Source: an uncultured bacterium (GTDB lineage Bacteria > Bacteroidota > Ignavibacteria > UBA10030 > BY39). From it: a stretch of 64,000 nt of DNA. Below are positions 21,998-31,260 of this stretch, in pieces. The DNA lies in the NCBI GenBank assembly GCA_937967455.1, contig CALCJK010000012.1:62001-126000 (forward strand). Reading direction: 5' to 3'. Position 1 is the first letter of the stretch; every line of letters starts with the position of its first letter. The notes under the pieces were generated by a model. The model saw only the letters and a program-made list of their open reading frames with translations, searched no databases and was not told the DNA's origin. The position numbers and the translations under genes are program-made.

Positions 21998-23286
21998 TGA
22001 ATACGGAAATCACAAAACTTAGAAATTTATTAGTTATTGCTTATTATTTCCCTCCACTTGGTTTGAGTGGTGTTCAAAGAACTCAAAAATTTGTGAAATA
22101 CCTTCCACAATTTGGATGGAAACCAACTATCATTACTGTTACACCTACTGGATATTTTGCACAAGATTATACACTCTTAGATGAATTAAAAAATAAACCT
22201 ATTGAAATAATACGAGTTGGTTCTCTTGATCCGAACCGCTTTTTTAGAAAAAAAGGTATTGTAAAAATGCCATCAGAAAGAATTCGAAAAATATTTTCCT
22301 TTCTAAGCGATACATTTTTTATACCTGATAATAAAATTGGTTGGAAAAGAAATGTTTTAAAACAAGTTGGCGAACTATTAAAAAAAAACAATTACAGTTT
22401 AATTTTTTCAACTGCACCTCCATTTACTGATTTTATTATAGCAAATGAAATATATCAGAAATATAAAATTCCATATGTGCTGGATTATAGAGACGCCTGG
22501 TTAGATTACCCTATTAAATATTATCCGACACCTTTGCACAAATATCTGAATTATAAATATGAAAAGGATGCATTGCATAGTGCAAAGAAAATTATTACAA
22601 CAAATAGGAAAGTTAAAGAGCTAATTCTTAAGAGATATAAATTTTTAGAGTATAACGATATAGAAATCATACCTCAGGGTTACGATCCAGAAGATTTTGT
22701 TCGTAATAAACCTCTACCGCGCCCACCTGTAAAGAAGATGAGAATTACACATGCAGGCGTATTTTATGGTAAGCGAACTCCAAAGTTTTTCTTTCAAGCA
22801 CTTGAGAAACTTTTTAATGAAAAACCCAACTTAATGGATAAGATTGAAGTCTTTTTTATTGGTAACTTTAAGGATGAAGATAAAAAATTAATTGATAAGT
22901 ATAAATTAGGAGGTGTTGTTAATTTGCTTGGCTATCTAGACCATCAAAAATGCATTCAGTACCTTATGTCTTCAGATTTACTTTGGTTGATGCTGGATAA
23001 TGAGACACAGTCGCCAGGCAAAGTATATGAATATATTGGGGCAAAAAAACCAATACTTGCTAATGTTCCAGATGGTTTTATAAAACAGACATTGGAAGAA
23101 TTTAGTTGTAATACTGTTCTTCCTCCGTTTGAGGTAGACCGTACAAAGCATGCTATTTACTCTTATTATTGTAAATTCGAAGATGGTTATAATTATCAAT
23201 TTGAAGAAGAAAAAATCAATATATATAATAGAGTTGAATTAACAAACAAACTTGCAAACATTTTAGGATTTGCGTTAGAAGCATGA
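21997..23286 (+). CDS. GT4-like glycosyltransferase
   Basis: 429 residues, two-domain GT-B fold. The N-terminus has AYYFPPLGLSGVQR, and the C-domain has GKVYEYIGAKKPILANVPDG, the E-x7-E-like nucleotide-sugar segment. STAPPFTDFIIA and DYRDAWLDYPI are typical of a Bacteroidota surface-polysaccharide subgroup. No signal peptide. The sugar and acceptor are not readable from sequence. Starts on the last base of the preceding stop (TAATG) and overlaps purD by 4 bases. Confidence 0.8.
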   Translation: MNTEITKLRNLLVIAYYFPPLGLSGVQRTQKFVKYLPQFGWKPTIITVTPTGYFAQDYTLLDELKNKPIEIIRVGSLDPNRFFRKKGIVKMPSERIRKIFSFLSDTFFIPDNKIGWKRNVLKQVGELLKKNNYSLIFSTAPPFTDFIIANEIYQKYKIPYVLDYRDAWLDYPIKYYPTPLHKYLNYKYEKDALHSAKKIITTNRKVKELILKRYKFLEYNDIEIIPQGYDPEDFVRNKPLPRPPVKKMRITHAGVFYGKRTPKFFFQALEKLFNEKPNLMDKIEVFFIGNFKDEDKKLIDKYKLGGVVNLLGYLDHQKCIQYLMSSDLLWLMLDNETQSPGKVYEYIGAKKPILANVPDGFIKQTLEEFSCNTVLPPFEVDRTKHAIYSYYCKFEDGYNYQFEEEKINIYNRVELTNKLANILGFALEA

Positions 23287-24557
23287 AAGTTTTAATAATT
23301 GGCTCAGGCGGTAGAGAACACGCCTTAGCGTGGAAAATAAGTCAAAGTCCTTTGGTAGATAAAATCTTTTGTGCGCCAGGTAATGCCGGTATTGCACAAA
23401 TTGCTGAAATTGTACCAATCAAATTGGAAAAGAACGAGCAAATACTAAAATTTGCATTAGAAAACTATATCGATCTTACTGTAGTTGGACCAGAACAGCC
23501 ACTAAATGAAGGAATTGTAGATTTGTTCATTGAGAACAATTTAAAAATTTTTGGGCCGACTAAAGCAGCTGCTCGACTTGAATCAAGCAAAGTTTTTGCC
23601 AAAGAGTTTATGAAAAAATACAAAATTCCGACCGCAAATTATCGTACTTTTGATCGTAGCCAGAAATTTGAAGCTGAAAGGTATATAAATGAAAACCCAG
23701 TACCAATCGTTATAAAAGTTGATGGATTAGCATCAGGGAAAGGGGTGATGATTTGTGAATCAAAGGAAATAGCTATAGCCGAACTTGATAATATATTCGT
23801 AAGACAAAAATTTGGAGAGGCAGGTAATTCAATAGTAATTGAAGAGTACATGATTGGTGAAGAACTCTCAATATTTGTTATTACAGATGGTGAAAACTTT
23901 TTAATATTACCTCCTGCCCACGATTATAAAAAAATTTTAGATGGCGACATAGGTAAAAATACTGGAGGAATGGGAGCTTATGCACCTGTTCCTTTTGTTA
24001 ATGAAGATTTAATGAATAAAATTAAACGCTCTATTATTAAACCAACTATAAATGGAATGAGAGCTGAAGGAATTCCATTTAAAGGGTGCCTGTATTTTGG
24101 ACTCATGTTAACGGAAACAGGACCAAGAGTAGTAGAATATAATTCCAGGTTTGGTGATCCCGAAACACAAGTAGTTTTACCTCTTATTGAAAGTGACCTC
24201 GTTGAAATAATCCTGGCTTCAATTGAAAACAAAATAAAAGATATAAGATTGAATCTTAATGATAATGCTGCAGTCTGTGTTGTTCTTTCTTCTCACGGTT
24301 ATCCTGATAATTATGAAATTGGGAAAAGAATTTATGGTTTAGAAAAAAGATTCCAGGATATCTTGATATTTCATGCAGGTACAAAGTTAGATGATGGTGA
24401 AATTTTAACTTCTGGTGGTAGAGTTCTTGGTATTACATCTTATGGTAGTAAAGAGAAATTTCAACAAGTTGTTTCAAATGTTTATGCTGCAGTTGAACAG
24501 ATTACATTTGATGGTGCCTATTATAGAAGCGATATTGGAAAAAATGTAAAATTCTAA
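23283..24557 (+). CDS. purD: Phosphoribosylamine-glycine ligase
   Basis: 424-residue ATP-grasp enzyme of de novo purine synthesis. IGSGGREHALAWK is the N-terminal signature, VVGPEQPL and KVDGLASGKGV are nucleotide/PRA-binding blocks, and GGMGAYAP and EYNSRFGDPETQ are diagnostic PurD motifs. The start ATG overlaps the glycosyltransferase stop (ATGA). Other pur genes are not adjacent. Confidence 0.97.
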   Translation: MKVLIIGSGGREHALAWKISQSPLVDKIFCAPGNAGIAQIAEIVPIKLEKNEQILKFALENYIDLTVVGPEQPLNEGIVDLFIENNLKIFGPTKAAARLESSKVFAKEFMKKYKIPTANYRTFDRSQKFEAERYINENPVPIVIKVDGLASGKGVMICESKEIAIAELDNIFVRQKFGEAGNSIVIEEYMIGEELSIFVITDGENFLILPPAHDYKKILDGDIGKNTGGMGAYAPVPFVNEDLMNKIKRSIIKPTINGMRAEGIPFKGCLYFGLMLTETGPRVVEYNSRFGDPETQVVLPLIESDLVEIILASIENKIKDIRLNLNDNAAVCVVLSSHGYPDNYEIGKRIYGLEKRFQDILIFHAGTKLDDGEILTSGGRVLGITSYGSKEKFQQVVSNVYAAVEQITFDGAYYRSDIGKNVKF

Positions 24558-24575
24558 TAGAAAGGAAATAATATT

Positions 24576-25505
24576 TTGAAAATATTAGTAACAGGTGGTG
24601 CTGGATTTATTGGTTCACATGTAGTGGATGCTTATATCAAAGCTGGACATTTGGTATCTATAATCGATAATTTATCTACGGGAAATATTAAAAATTTAAA
24701 TCCAGATGCGAAGTTTTTCGAACTTGATATAAGAGACGAAAAATTAAAGGAAATTTTTGAAAATGAAAAATTTGATATTGTAAATCATCATGCTGCACAG
24801 ATGGATGTTAGAAAATCTGTTGATGATCCAATATACGATGCATCGGTTAATATACTTGGCGTACTTAATTTGCTTGAAAATTGTAAAAATTATGGAGTGA
24901 AGAAGTTTATTTTTGCTTCAACTGGTGGTGCAATCTATGGTGAACAGGATTATTTCCCAGCTGATGAGGAACATCCTTTGAGGCCACTTTCACCCTATGG
25001 AATTACTAAACTTGCAACCGAAAAATACCTTTATTATTATGAAAAAGTGTTTGGTTTGCAATATATAGTTCTTAGATATGCTAATGTATATGGTCCTCGT
25101 CAAAATCCACATGGTGAAGCTGGCGTTATTGCAATTTTCACTAAGAAAATGCTTGAAGGTAAACAACCTCAAATAAATGGAGATGGAAAACAAACTCGCG
25201 ACTATGTTTATGTAGATGATGTAGTTAATGCAAATCTTCTTGCGTTAAATTACAGCAAATCGGAAATATTTAATATTGGTACGGGAATTGAAACCGATGT
25301 TAATACTCTTTTTCTTAAATTGCGCGATTATACAGGTTCGAATTGTGACGAATACCATGCTCCACCAAAAAAGGGTGAACAATTGAGAAGTGTCCTAAAT
25401 TATGCAAAGATAAAATCAGAACTCAATTGGGAACCAAAAATTAATATCGAAGAAGGTTTGAAATTAACAGTTGATTATTTTAAAAAATCAATTCTTGAAT
25501 CATAA
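24576..25505 (+). CDS. NAD-dependent nucleotide-sugar epimerase (UDP-glucose 4-epimerase-like)
   Basis: 309 residues of the extended SDR type. VTGGAGFIGSHVVD binds NAD; ASTGGAIYG and PYGITKLATEKY supply the serine/threonine and Y-x-x-x-K catalytic set. YANVYGPRQNPHGEAGV is typical of GalE/WbpP-like epimerases. The start is TTG at 24576 with AAAGGA 10 bases upstream; no nearby ATG fits. Likely makes a sugar nucleotide for polysaccharide, consistent with the glycosyltransferase two genes upstream. Confidence 0.85.
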   Translation: MKILVTGGAGFIGSHVVDAYIKAGHLVSIIDNLSTGNIKNLNPDAKFFELDIRDEKLKEIFENEKFDIVNHHAAQMDVRKSVDDPIYDASVNILGVLNLLENCKNYGVKKFIFASTGGAIYGEQDYFPADEEHPLRPLSPYGITKLATEKYLYYYEKVFGLQYIVLRYANVYGPRQNPHGEAGVIAIFTKKMLEGKQPQINGDGKQTRDYVYVDDVVNANLLALNYSKSEIFNIGTGIETDVNTLFLKLRDYTGSNCDEYHAPPKKGEQLRSVLNYAKIKSELNWEPKINIEEGLKLTVDYFKKSILES

Positions 25506-26465
25506 ATGAATAGAATAAACCAATTAAGTGAGAAAATAATTTTAGGGGATAGAATATCAATATCTCGTGGAATTTCAATGATTGAAAATGAATACTCTGA
25601 ATCAAAAATTTTGCTTAATAAAATATTTAAAAATATAGGGCAGGGTTATCGTATAGGAATTACCGGTCCTCCTGGTGCGGGTAAAAGTACACTTACAAAT
25701 AAACTTGCAGCATTTTATCGTAAAAATAATTTAAAAGTAGGTATAATAGCAGTCGATCCAACTAGCCCCTTTACCGGAGGTGCAATACTTGGAGATAGGA
25801 TTCGAATGACTGATGTGGAGTTAGATGAAAATGTATTTATTCGCAGTATGGCATCTCGTGGAAGCCTTGGAGGTTTAAGTAAAAAAACATCTGAAGCGGT
25901 AGATATTCTAGATGCTGCAGGGTTTCAAATATTAATTATCGAAACTGTAGGAGTCGGACAATCAGAATTGGATATTGCTTCTACCGCCGATACTACAATT
26001 GTTGTACTTGTACCTGAGTCTGGAGATTCAATTCAAGCGATGAAAGCAGGTCTAATGGAAATAGGTGATATTTTTGTGTTAAATAAATCTGATCGAGCTG
26101 GTGCTGATCAAGCAGTAATGTCAATTAAAACAATACTTAATCTGAAACAACAAAAAAATAATTGGCAACCCGATGTTATAAAAACAGTTGCCAGTGAAAA
26201 CAAAGGAATTGATGAGCTTGCAAATAAAATTGAAGAACACCGACAGTTTCTTGTTTCGACGAATAATTTGATTCAAAAGAGGGAAAAGAGATTAAACGAT
26301 CAAATTCGCAACCTAATTACTGAACATCTGCATATAGAATTCTGGGATGAAGAGCGTGAAAATATATTGAATAATAATCTGAAATTAGTACTTGAAAAGA
26401 AAGTAACCCCTTATGAATTGGTTGAACAATTGTTGAAAAATTTTAACACTAAAGGTTATAAGTAA
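25506..26465 (+). CDS. meaB: MeaB/ArgK-type G3E GTPase, B12-mutase chaperone
   Basis: 319 residues. GITGPPGAGKSTLTNKL is the P-loop, VDPTSPFTGGAILGDRIRM the switch segment specific to MeaB, ETVGVGQSE the Walker B region, and LNKSDRAGAD the base-recognition loop. It loads and protects adenosylcobalamin in methylmalonyl-CoA or related acyl-CoA mutases. No mutase gene is in the window, so its client lies elsewhere. Starts 1 base after the epimerase stop region. Confidence 0.93.
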   Translation: MNRINQLSEKIILGDRISISRGISMIENEYSESKILLNKIFKNIGQGYRIGITGPPGAGKSTLTNKLAAFYRKNNLKVGIIAVDPTSPFTGGAILGDRIRMTDVELDENVFIRSMASRGSLGGLSKKTSEAVDILDAAGFQILIIETVGVGQSELDIASTADTTIVVLVPESGDSIQAMKAGLMEIGDIFVLNKSDRAGADQAVMSIKTILNLKQQKNNWQPDVIKTVASENKGIDELANKIEEHRQFLVSTNNLIQKREKRLNDQIRNLITEHLHIEFWDEERENILNNNLKLVLEKKVTPYELVEQLLKNFNTKGYK

Positions 26466-26528
26466 TTCCAGAGATAAACAGATTCTCATTGTAATATTCA
26501 AAATAATTGTTTATAATTTTTATAGATT

Positions 26529-27935
26529 ATGAATTTGAAACTAAAATATTTTATACTACTTGCTGTTCCGGTTGTATTATACTCTCAACAACATTGGATA
26601 AAACTCGAAAAAGTGGATACTCTTAAAATTCGGAAAGTTGTATTTTGTGATAGCTTAACTGGATGGATAGCTGGAGACAATGGTTTGATTATGAAAACTA
26701 CAAATAGTGGATTAAGCTGGTTTCGACAGAATTCAAATGTAGAGCAGAATATTGTTGAAATATTTATGCTAAATAAACAATATGGCTGGTGTTTAAGCCA
26801 TTCAATTAACAATGGAGATTATTTTACAACAATTTTAAAAACAAGCAACGGTGGAGAAGATTGGATAAGTTCAATTTATCCTGAAGCAAATAAATTGTTC
26901 CTGTCAGTTTTCTTTTTGGATACACTTATAGGATGGATGTGCGGAGATTTTGGAACACTTGTGAATACTCAGGATGGTGGTATAAACTGGTCAGATGTTC
27001 GGGTGGAACCATCAGAGTATCCAAGATTAACTGTTAATAAAGTAAAATTTTTTTCACCATCATTTGGAATAGCAGTCGGTGGGGTAAGAGATCTCGCCGC
27101 AGTAATTTGGCGAACAACAAACGGTGGTGAGGTCTGGAATGTTTCCCTTCAAGGTACAGAACCATTATATGATATTCATTTTAAAGACAATTTAAATATT
27201 ATTGCTTTTGGTGGAGATTTTGAATTTGGAGCAAGTGTTGTTCGTTCTTCAGATGCAGGTTTAAGCTGGGATTATCAATTTATAGGTTTATGGGGTGAAG
27301 GGAGAAGTGTTTCTTTCAAAAATGAAGATACTGGTTTCGTGGCTCTTGGATATTCAGGAACATATATGTATACAACGGATGGTGGGTATAGTTGGACAGA
27401 TATATATACACCTGATTCTGTTCGAGTATATAGTATTTCATTTCCAGTTTCAAATTATGGATTTATGGTTGGAGATAATGGTATAATTTTAAAATATGCA
27501 GAAAATTTTGCTACTGAAATAAGGAGTAGCTGGAATTTGATATCACTTCCAATAAATACAAATTTAATAAGTAAACAGGATTTGTTCCCTTCTTCTATTT
27601 CTCAAGCATATAAATACCAACCTGGTGTTGGTTATCAAGTTGTGGATACAATTAATAATGGTTTAGGGTATTGGATTAAATTTCCTGCAGACACAATTGT
27701 TAGTATTTTTGGAGCGCTAAGACCAGTTGATTCAATAAATGTTAAAAAGGGTTGGAATATAATCGGTTCAATATCTAGTTATGTACCAGTTCAAAAAATA
27801 ACTACACATCCAGATGGAATTATTAGCTCAAATTTCTTTTATTACGATAACGGTTATAAAATGGCTGATACTATCAAGCCATTTTATGGTTACTGGGTTA
27901 AGATTAAGAATGACGGATTTTTAATTCTAAAGTAA
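26529..27935 (+). CDS. Secreted YCF48-type propeller protein with C-terminal WNL repeat domain
   Basis: 468 residues. Signal peptide 1-19 (ending LYSQ). Residues 20-330 hold about six YCF48/BNR blades, each with a G-W/F...GDxG-x-I-x-x-T-x-x-GG-x-x-W pattern (GWIAGDNGLIMKTTNSGLSW, GWMCGDFGTLVNTQDGG, GFMVGDNGIILKY). Residues about 335-468 form a different domain with two related halves: WNLISLP...GYWIKF and GWNIIGS...GYWVKI, ending FLILK. The same domain ends the protein at 62092. An outer-membrane or surface role is likely; ligand unknown. Confidence 0.75.
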   Translation: MNLKLKYFILLAVPVVLYSQQHWIKLEKVDTLKIRKVVFCDSLTGWIAGDNGLIMKTTNSGLSWFRQNSNVEQNIVEIFMLNKQYGWCLSHSINNGDYFTTILKTSNGGEDWISSIYPEANKLFLSVFFLDTLIGWMCGDFGTLVNTQDGGINWSDVRVEPSEYPRLTVNKVKFFSPSFGIAVGGVRDLAAVIWRTTNGGEVWNVSLQGTEPLYDIHFKDNLNIIAFGGDFEFGASVVRSSDAGLSWDYQFIGLWGEGRSVSFKNEDTGFVALGYSGTYMYTTDGGYSWTDIYTPDSVRVYSISFPVSNYGFMVGDNGIILKYAENFATEIRSSWNLISLPINTNLISKQDLFPSSISQAYKYQPGVGYQVVDTINNGLGYWIKFPADTIVSIFGALRPVDSINVKKGWNIIGSISSYVPVQKITTHPDGIISSNFFYYDNGYKMADTIKPFYGYWVKIKNDGFLILK

Positions 27936-27939
27936 CTAT

Positions 27940-28920
27940 TTAGATTATTCCTTCCTGTGAATACCATTCAACTGTTTTTCTAATTGCTTCTTCCAAAGGA
28001 GTAACTTTGTAATTTAATTCTTTAATTGCTTTTTGTGAACTTACCCAGAAATTTTTCCCTATATAAGTTGCAATATCTGAACTAATAATTGGTTTAATTT
28101 TAGATATGTTACTAAAAACATCAAAAATTATTGATATAGGTTTGATTATCTGTGATGGAAATTTGTAACGCGGAGGAGTTACACCTATAATTTCAGCTAT
28201 CTTGTATAATGCATCTTTGATTGTTAGATTATTGCCACCTAAAATATATCGCTCTCCAATTTTTCCATATAAAGCTGCATTGATATGTCCGTTGATAATA
28301 TCATCTATAAAAGAGATATTTATACCACCATCTAAGTAAAATGGAATAGTTTTGTTTTTTAATCTTTTTATCAGTGCTCCACCGTGGAAATTGTAATCAC
28401 CCGGTCCAATAACTATTGAAGGATTAACGATTACTGCAGGTAAGCCTTTTGCAACCGTGAGTAAAACTTCTTTTTCTGCTAAAAATTTTGTGTAATTATA
28501 AATGAGTTTTTCACCCCAGTTGTATTCAGATAATTCATCAATTAATGTGTAATTATTTTTCCAACCTAATGTTGCAACTGAACTGGTGTGTATAAATTTT
28601 TTTATACCAGAATCTAGTGCGACTTCACAAATATTGCGCGTTCCGATAACATTAGTTTGATATTGTTGTTTTTCTTTTCCTTTCCACATTGCAATTACTG
28701 CAGCAGTATGGAAAACAGTATCACGATTTTTAATTGCCCTATAAAGTGTATTCTTATCATTTAGATCACCAAAGCAAAATTCTATATCTAAATTTCTTAA
28801 GTATTTTAGATTAGAATTCTGCCTGACTAAGACTTTAACTTTGTAGCCTTTTGAAATTAGTACTTTAGTTAAATTGTGTCCAATGAAGCCAGATCCACCT
28901 GTGACAAGTATAGTTTTCAA
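27940..28920 (-). CDS. NAD(P)-dependent epimerase/reductase of the extended SDR family
   Basis: 326 residues. [14 protein letters not shown] is the Rossmann motif; [10 protein letters not shown] and [11 protein letters not shown] supply the serine and Y-x-x-x-K catalytic residues. The spacing and [14 protein letters not shown] resemble dihydroflavonol-4-reductase-like and hopanoid-associated sugar epimerase groups. Substrate not predictable. Its start overlaps the hemB stop by 4 bases, making it the last gene of a four-gene minus-strand run. Confidence 0.78.
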   Translation of the reverse strand: MKTILVTGGSGFIGHNLTKVLISKGYKVKVLVRQNSNLKYLRNLDIEFCFGDLNDKNTLYRAIKNRDTVFHTAAVIAMWKGKEKQQYQTNVIGTRNICEVALDSGIKKFIHTSSVATLGWKNNYTLIDELSEYNWGEKLIYNYTKFLAEKEVLLTVAKGLPAVIVNPSIVIGPGDYNFHGGALIKRLKNKTIPFYLDGGINISFIDDIINGHINAALYGKIGERYILGGNNLTIKDALYKIAEIIGVTPPRYKFPSQIIKPISIIFDVFSNISKIKPIISSDIATYIGKNFWVSSQKAIKELNYKVTPLEEAIRKTVEWYSQEGII

Positions 28921-29888
28921 ATCAGTTTTACTGCATCCTTGGCAAAATATGTTAGTATCAAATCAGCGCCTGCGCGTTTTATTGAGGTTAATACTTCCAG
29001 CATAACTCTTTGCTCATCAATCCAGCCAAGCTTAGCTGCTGCTTTAATCATGGAATATTCTCCACTAACATTATACGCTGCAGTAGGCATATGAAAAACA
29101 TCTTTTACTCTTCTTACAATATCCAGGTATGGTAACGCAGGTTTAACCATTACTATATCAGCACCCTCCTCAATGTCTGTTTGAACTTCTCTCAAAGCTT
29201 CATCTGAGTTTGCTGGATCCATCTGATGCGATCGCCTGTCTCCAAATTGTGGTGTGCTTTCTGCTGCTTCTCTGAAAGGTCCATAAAATCCAGATGCATA
29301 TTTTGCAGCATACGACATTATTGGAATATTATAATAATTGTTTTTATCTAAAATTTCCCTGATTGCTTTAACTCTTCCATCAAACATATCCGATGGAGCT
29401 ACCATATCCGCGCCAGCCTGAACATGTGTTAGTGCTTCTTTGGCTAATAGTTCAACTGAAGCATCATTTACAATTTCATCTCCTTTAACAATTCCACAAT
29501 GACCGTGTGATGTGTATTCGCATAAACATACATCAGTTATTACGAAAAGTTCAGGAATCTCTTTTTTTATGGCACGAACTGCTCTTTGTATAATTCCTTC
29601 AGGGTTATAAGCCTCACTTCCAAGTTCATCTTTTTGTTCTGGAATACCAAATAAAATTACGGCTGGAATCCCAAGTTTTTTAACTTCTTCACATTCTTTT
29701 AAAATCTCATCTATTGACATTTGATAAACTCCAGGCATTGATAATACTTCTTTTTTAAATTTATTGCCTGGTGCAACAAACAAGGGATATATAAAATCAT
29801 TTTTGGACAATTCTGTTTCTCTAACCATAGAACGAATTATAGGATTCATTCTTGTTCTTCTATGTCTTCTAAAATTGCTTTCTTTCAT
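28917..29888 (-). CDS. hemB: Delta-aminolevulinic acid dehydratase (porphobilinogen synthase)
   Basis: 323 residues. Condenses two 5-aminolevulinate molecules to porphobilinogen. [15 protein letters not shown] is the N-terminal signature. [16 protein letters not shown] has the three-cysteine zinc site, marking the Zn-dependent class. The two Schiff-base lysines are in [16 protein letters not shown] and [11 protein letters not shown]. The later heme genes hemE-hemH-hemY lie at 43587-46989, in a separate operon. Confidence 0.97.
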   Translation of the reverse strand: MKESNFRRHRRTRMNPIIRSMVRETELSKNDFIYPLFVAPGNKFKKEVLSMPGVYQMSIDEILKECEEVKKLGIPAVILFGIPEQKDELGSEAYNPEGIIQRAVRAIKKEIPELFVITDVCLCEYTSHGHCGIVKGDEIVNDASVELLAKEALTHVQAGADMVAPSDMFDGRVKAIREILDKNNYYNIPIMSYAAKYASGFYGPFREAAESTPQFGDRRSHQMDPANSDEALREVQTDIEEGADIVMVKPALPYLDIVRRVKDVFHMPTAAYNVSGEYSMIKAAAKLGWIDEQRVMLEVLTSIKRAGADLILTYFAKDAVKLI

Positions 29889-29913
29889 TTATTCCTCTTT
29901 GATTGTTTTTATT

Positions 29914-30306
29914 TTAAGGTAAGTAACTAATTAATTCTATTAAATTTCCTTCAGGATCACGAAAGTATAAACTTTTACCCTTGCCATGTGTTCCAATTCT
30001 TTCGACTGGCCCTAATTCAATAGGAATGCCATGTTTGGAAAGATGCTCCATTGCTGAAGATATGTTACCTTCCCATAGGAAACAAATGTCAGCTGAACCA
30101 CAGGTTGGATTTTTTGCTTTAGGTTGTGCAAATGTTAAATCTGTATGTAGGATTATCTTTTGCATTGAAAACAACATGGATGGATAACGAATTTGCCCGC
30201 TTTTCCAGGCTTCGTAATCAATCAATTCTGCACCAAGTACTCTTTTGTAGAAATTTAATGTTTCTTCAATATTTTTGACTGTTAATACAAAATGATCGAT
30301 CTGCAT
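29914..30306 (-). CDS. VOC-family (glyoxalase/dioxygenase fold) protein
   Basis: 130 residues, one complete two-module VOC fold. DHFVLTVKNIEETLNFYKRV is the N-terminal strand-helix signature with a metal histidine; KSLYFRDPEGNLIELISY is the C-terminal one with a metal glutamate. HGIPIELGPVERIGTHGKG is typical of a virulence-protein/ring-cleaving-dioxygenase-like subgroup. Reaction unknown. 25 bases upstream of hemB and 11 downstream of the hydrolase. Confidence 0.85.
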   Translation of the reverse strand: MQIDHFVLTVKNIEETLNFYKRVLGAELIDYEAWKSGQIRYPSMLFSMQKIILHTDLTFAQPKAKNPTCGSADICFLWEGNISSAMEHLSKHGIPIELGPVERIGTHGKGKSLYFRDPEGNLIELISYLP

Positions 30307-30317
30307 GATTTTGTCCT

Positions 30318-31121
30318 TTATATATTTTCAATATTGTTTAGGAATTGAAATAGAAATTTATTGAATAATACTGTATTTTCAATGTTTATCATATGTGCTG
30401 CACCAGGAATTATATGCAATTCAGAATTGGAAATCAAATTTTTCATTTTAAGGGCATCATCAGGTGTTGTAAGAGAGTCCTTTTCTCCTACCATTAACAA
30501 TGTTGGTACTTGAATTTTATTGAGCGCTTCAGTTGTATCGGTTCTTGCTGCAAGTGCAATTAATGTAGATGCAACAGATAATGGAGATGTTTTATCAATT
30601 ATTTTTCTTATCAAATCAATTGTACTAGGTGACCGTATAAAAGTATCTTCACTAAAAATTGACTTTAAAAATTCTTGAGAGAATCTATGAATTCCTTCTT
30701 GTTTTACAATTTTTACCTGACGGGCTCTGCGTATTTTGGCTTCATTTGTATCTGCTGAAGATTTAGTAGAACACAATACGAGTGCTTTGACTCTTTCTGG
30801 ATTTCTTTCGATAGCTCTCAGAGCTATATATCCCCCCATTGACAAACCGACAAGTACTGCATTTGAAATTTGAAAGTAGTTCATTAGTTCAATTAAATCA
30901 TCAACAAAAAATTCTATTAAATATTGACCATCTCCATAATCGCTTTCTCCGTGTCCTCTAATGTCATAAGCTATTGTAAAAAATTTTTCAGGAATTGATT
31001 TTAGTTGAGGTGTCCACATATTAAGATCAAAAGGGAAACCATGAATAAATATAACTGGTAAGCCATTTGGATTTCCTCTGGTGATGCAATGTACATTAAG
31101 ACTATTTATGTTAATTTTCAT
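30318..31121 (-). CDS. Alpha/beta hydrolase
   Basis: 267 residues, no signal peptide. FIHGFPFDLNMW is the oxyanion HG region, LVGLSMGGYIAL the nucleophile elbow (serine), LMVGEKDSLTTPDD the acid turn, and GAAHMINIE the catalytic histidine. The YDIRGHGESDYG segment and overall layout resemble 3-oxoadipate enol-lactonase/BioH-like hydrolases, but substrate is not determined. First gene of the hydrolase-VOC-hemB-SDR run. Confidence 0.85.
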   Translation of the reverse strand: MKININSLNVHCITRGNPNGLPVIFIHGFPFDLNMWTPQLKSIPEKFFTIAYDIRGHGESDYGDGQYLIEFFVDDLIELMNYFQISNAVLVGLSMGGYIALRAIERNPERVKALVLCSTKSSADTNEAKIRRARQVKIVKQEGIHRFSQEFLKSIFSEDTFIRSPSTIDLIRKIIDKTSPLSVASTLIALAARTDTTEALNKIQVPTLLMVGEKDSLTTPDDALKMKNLISNSELHIIPGAAHMINIENTVLFNKFLFQFLNNIENI

Positions 31122-31200
31122 AAATTTAAATGTGAATGATTAAATTTTATGGTAAAATTTATAATTTTAATATATGGAAAAGTTTCTGATAAGTGCAAAT

Positions 31201-31239
31201 AAAAAAGCTGCTGCAGGCTATGTTTGACTACAGCAGCTT
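31201..31239 (-). terminator. Intrinsic terminator of citrate synthase gene
   Basis: 9-bp perfect stem AAGCTGCTG / CAGCAGCTT with a 17-base loop. On the minus strand the stem runs into six T. It lies 22 bases past the citrate synthase stop, so it ends that transcript and separates it from the hydrolase gene. Confidence 0.85.
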
Positions 31240-31260
31240 ACAATTATTTGAGAAATTAAT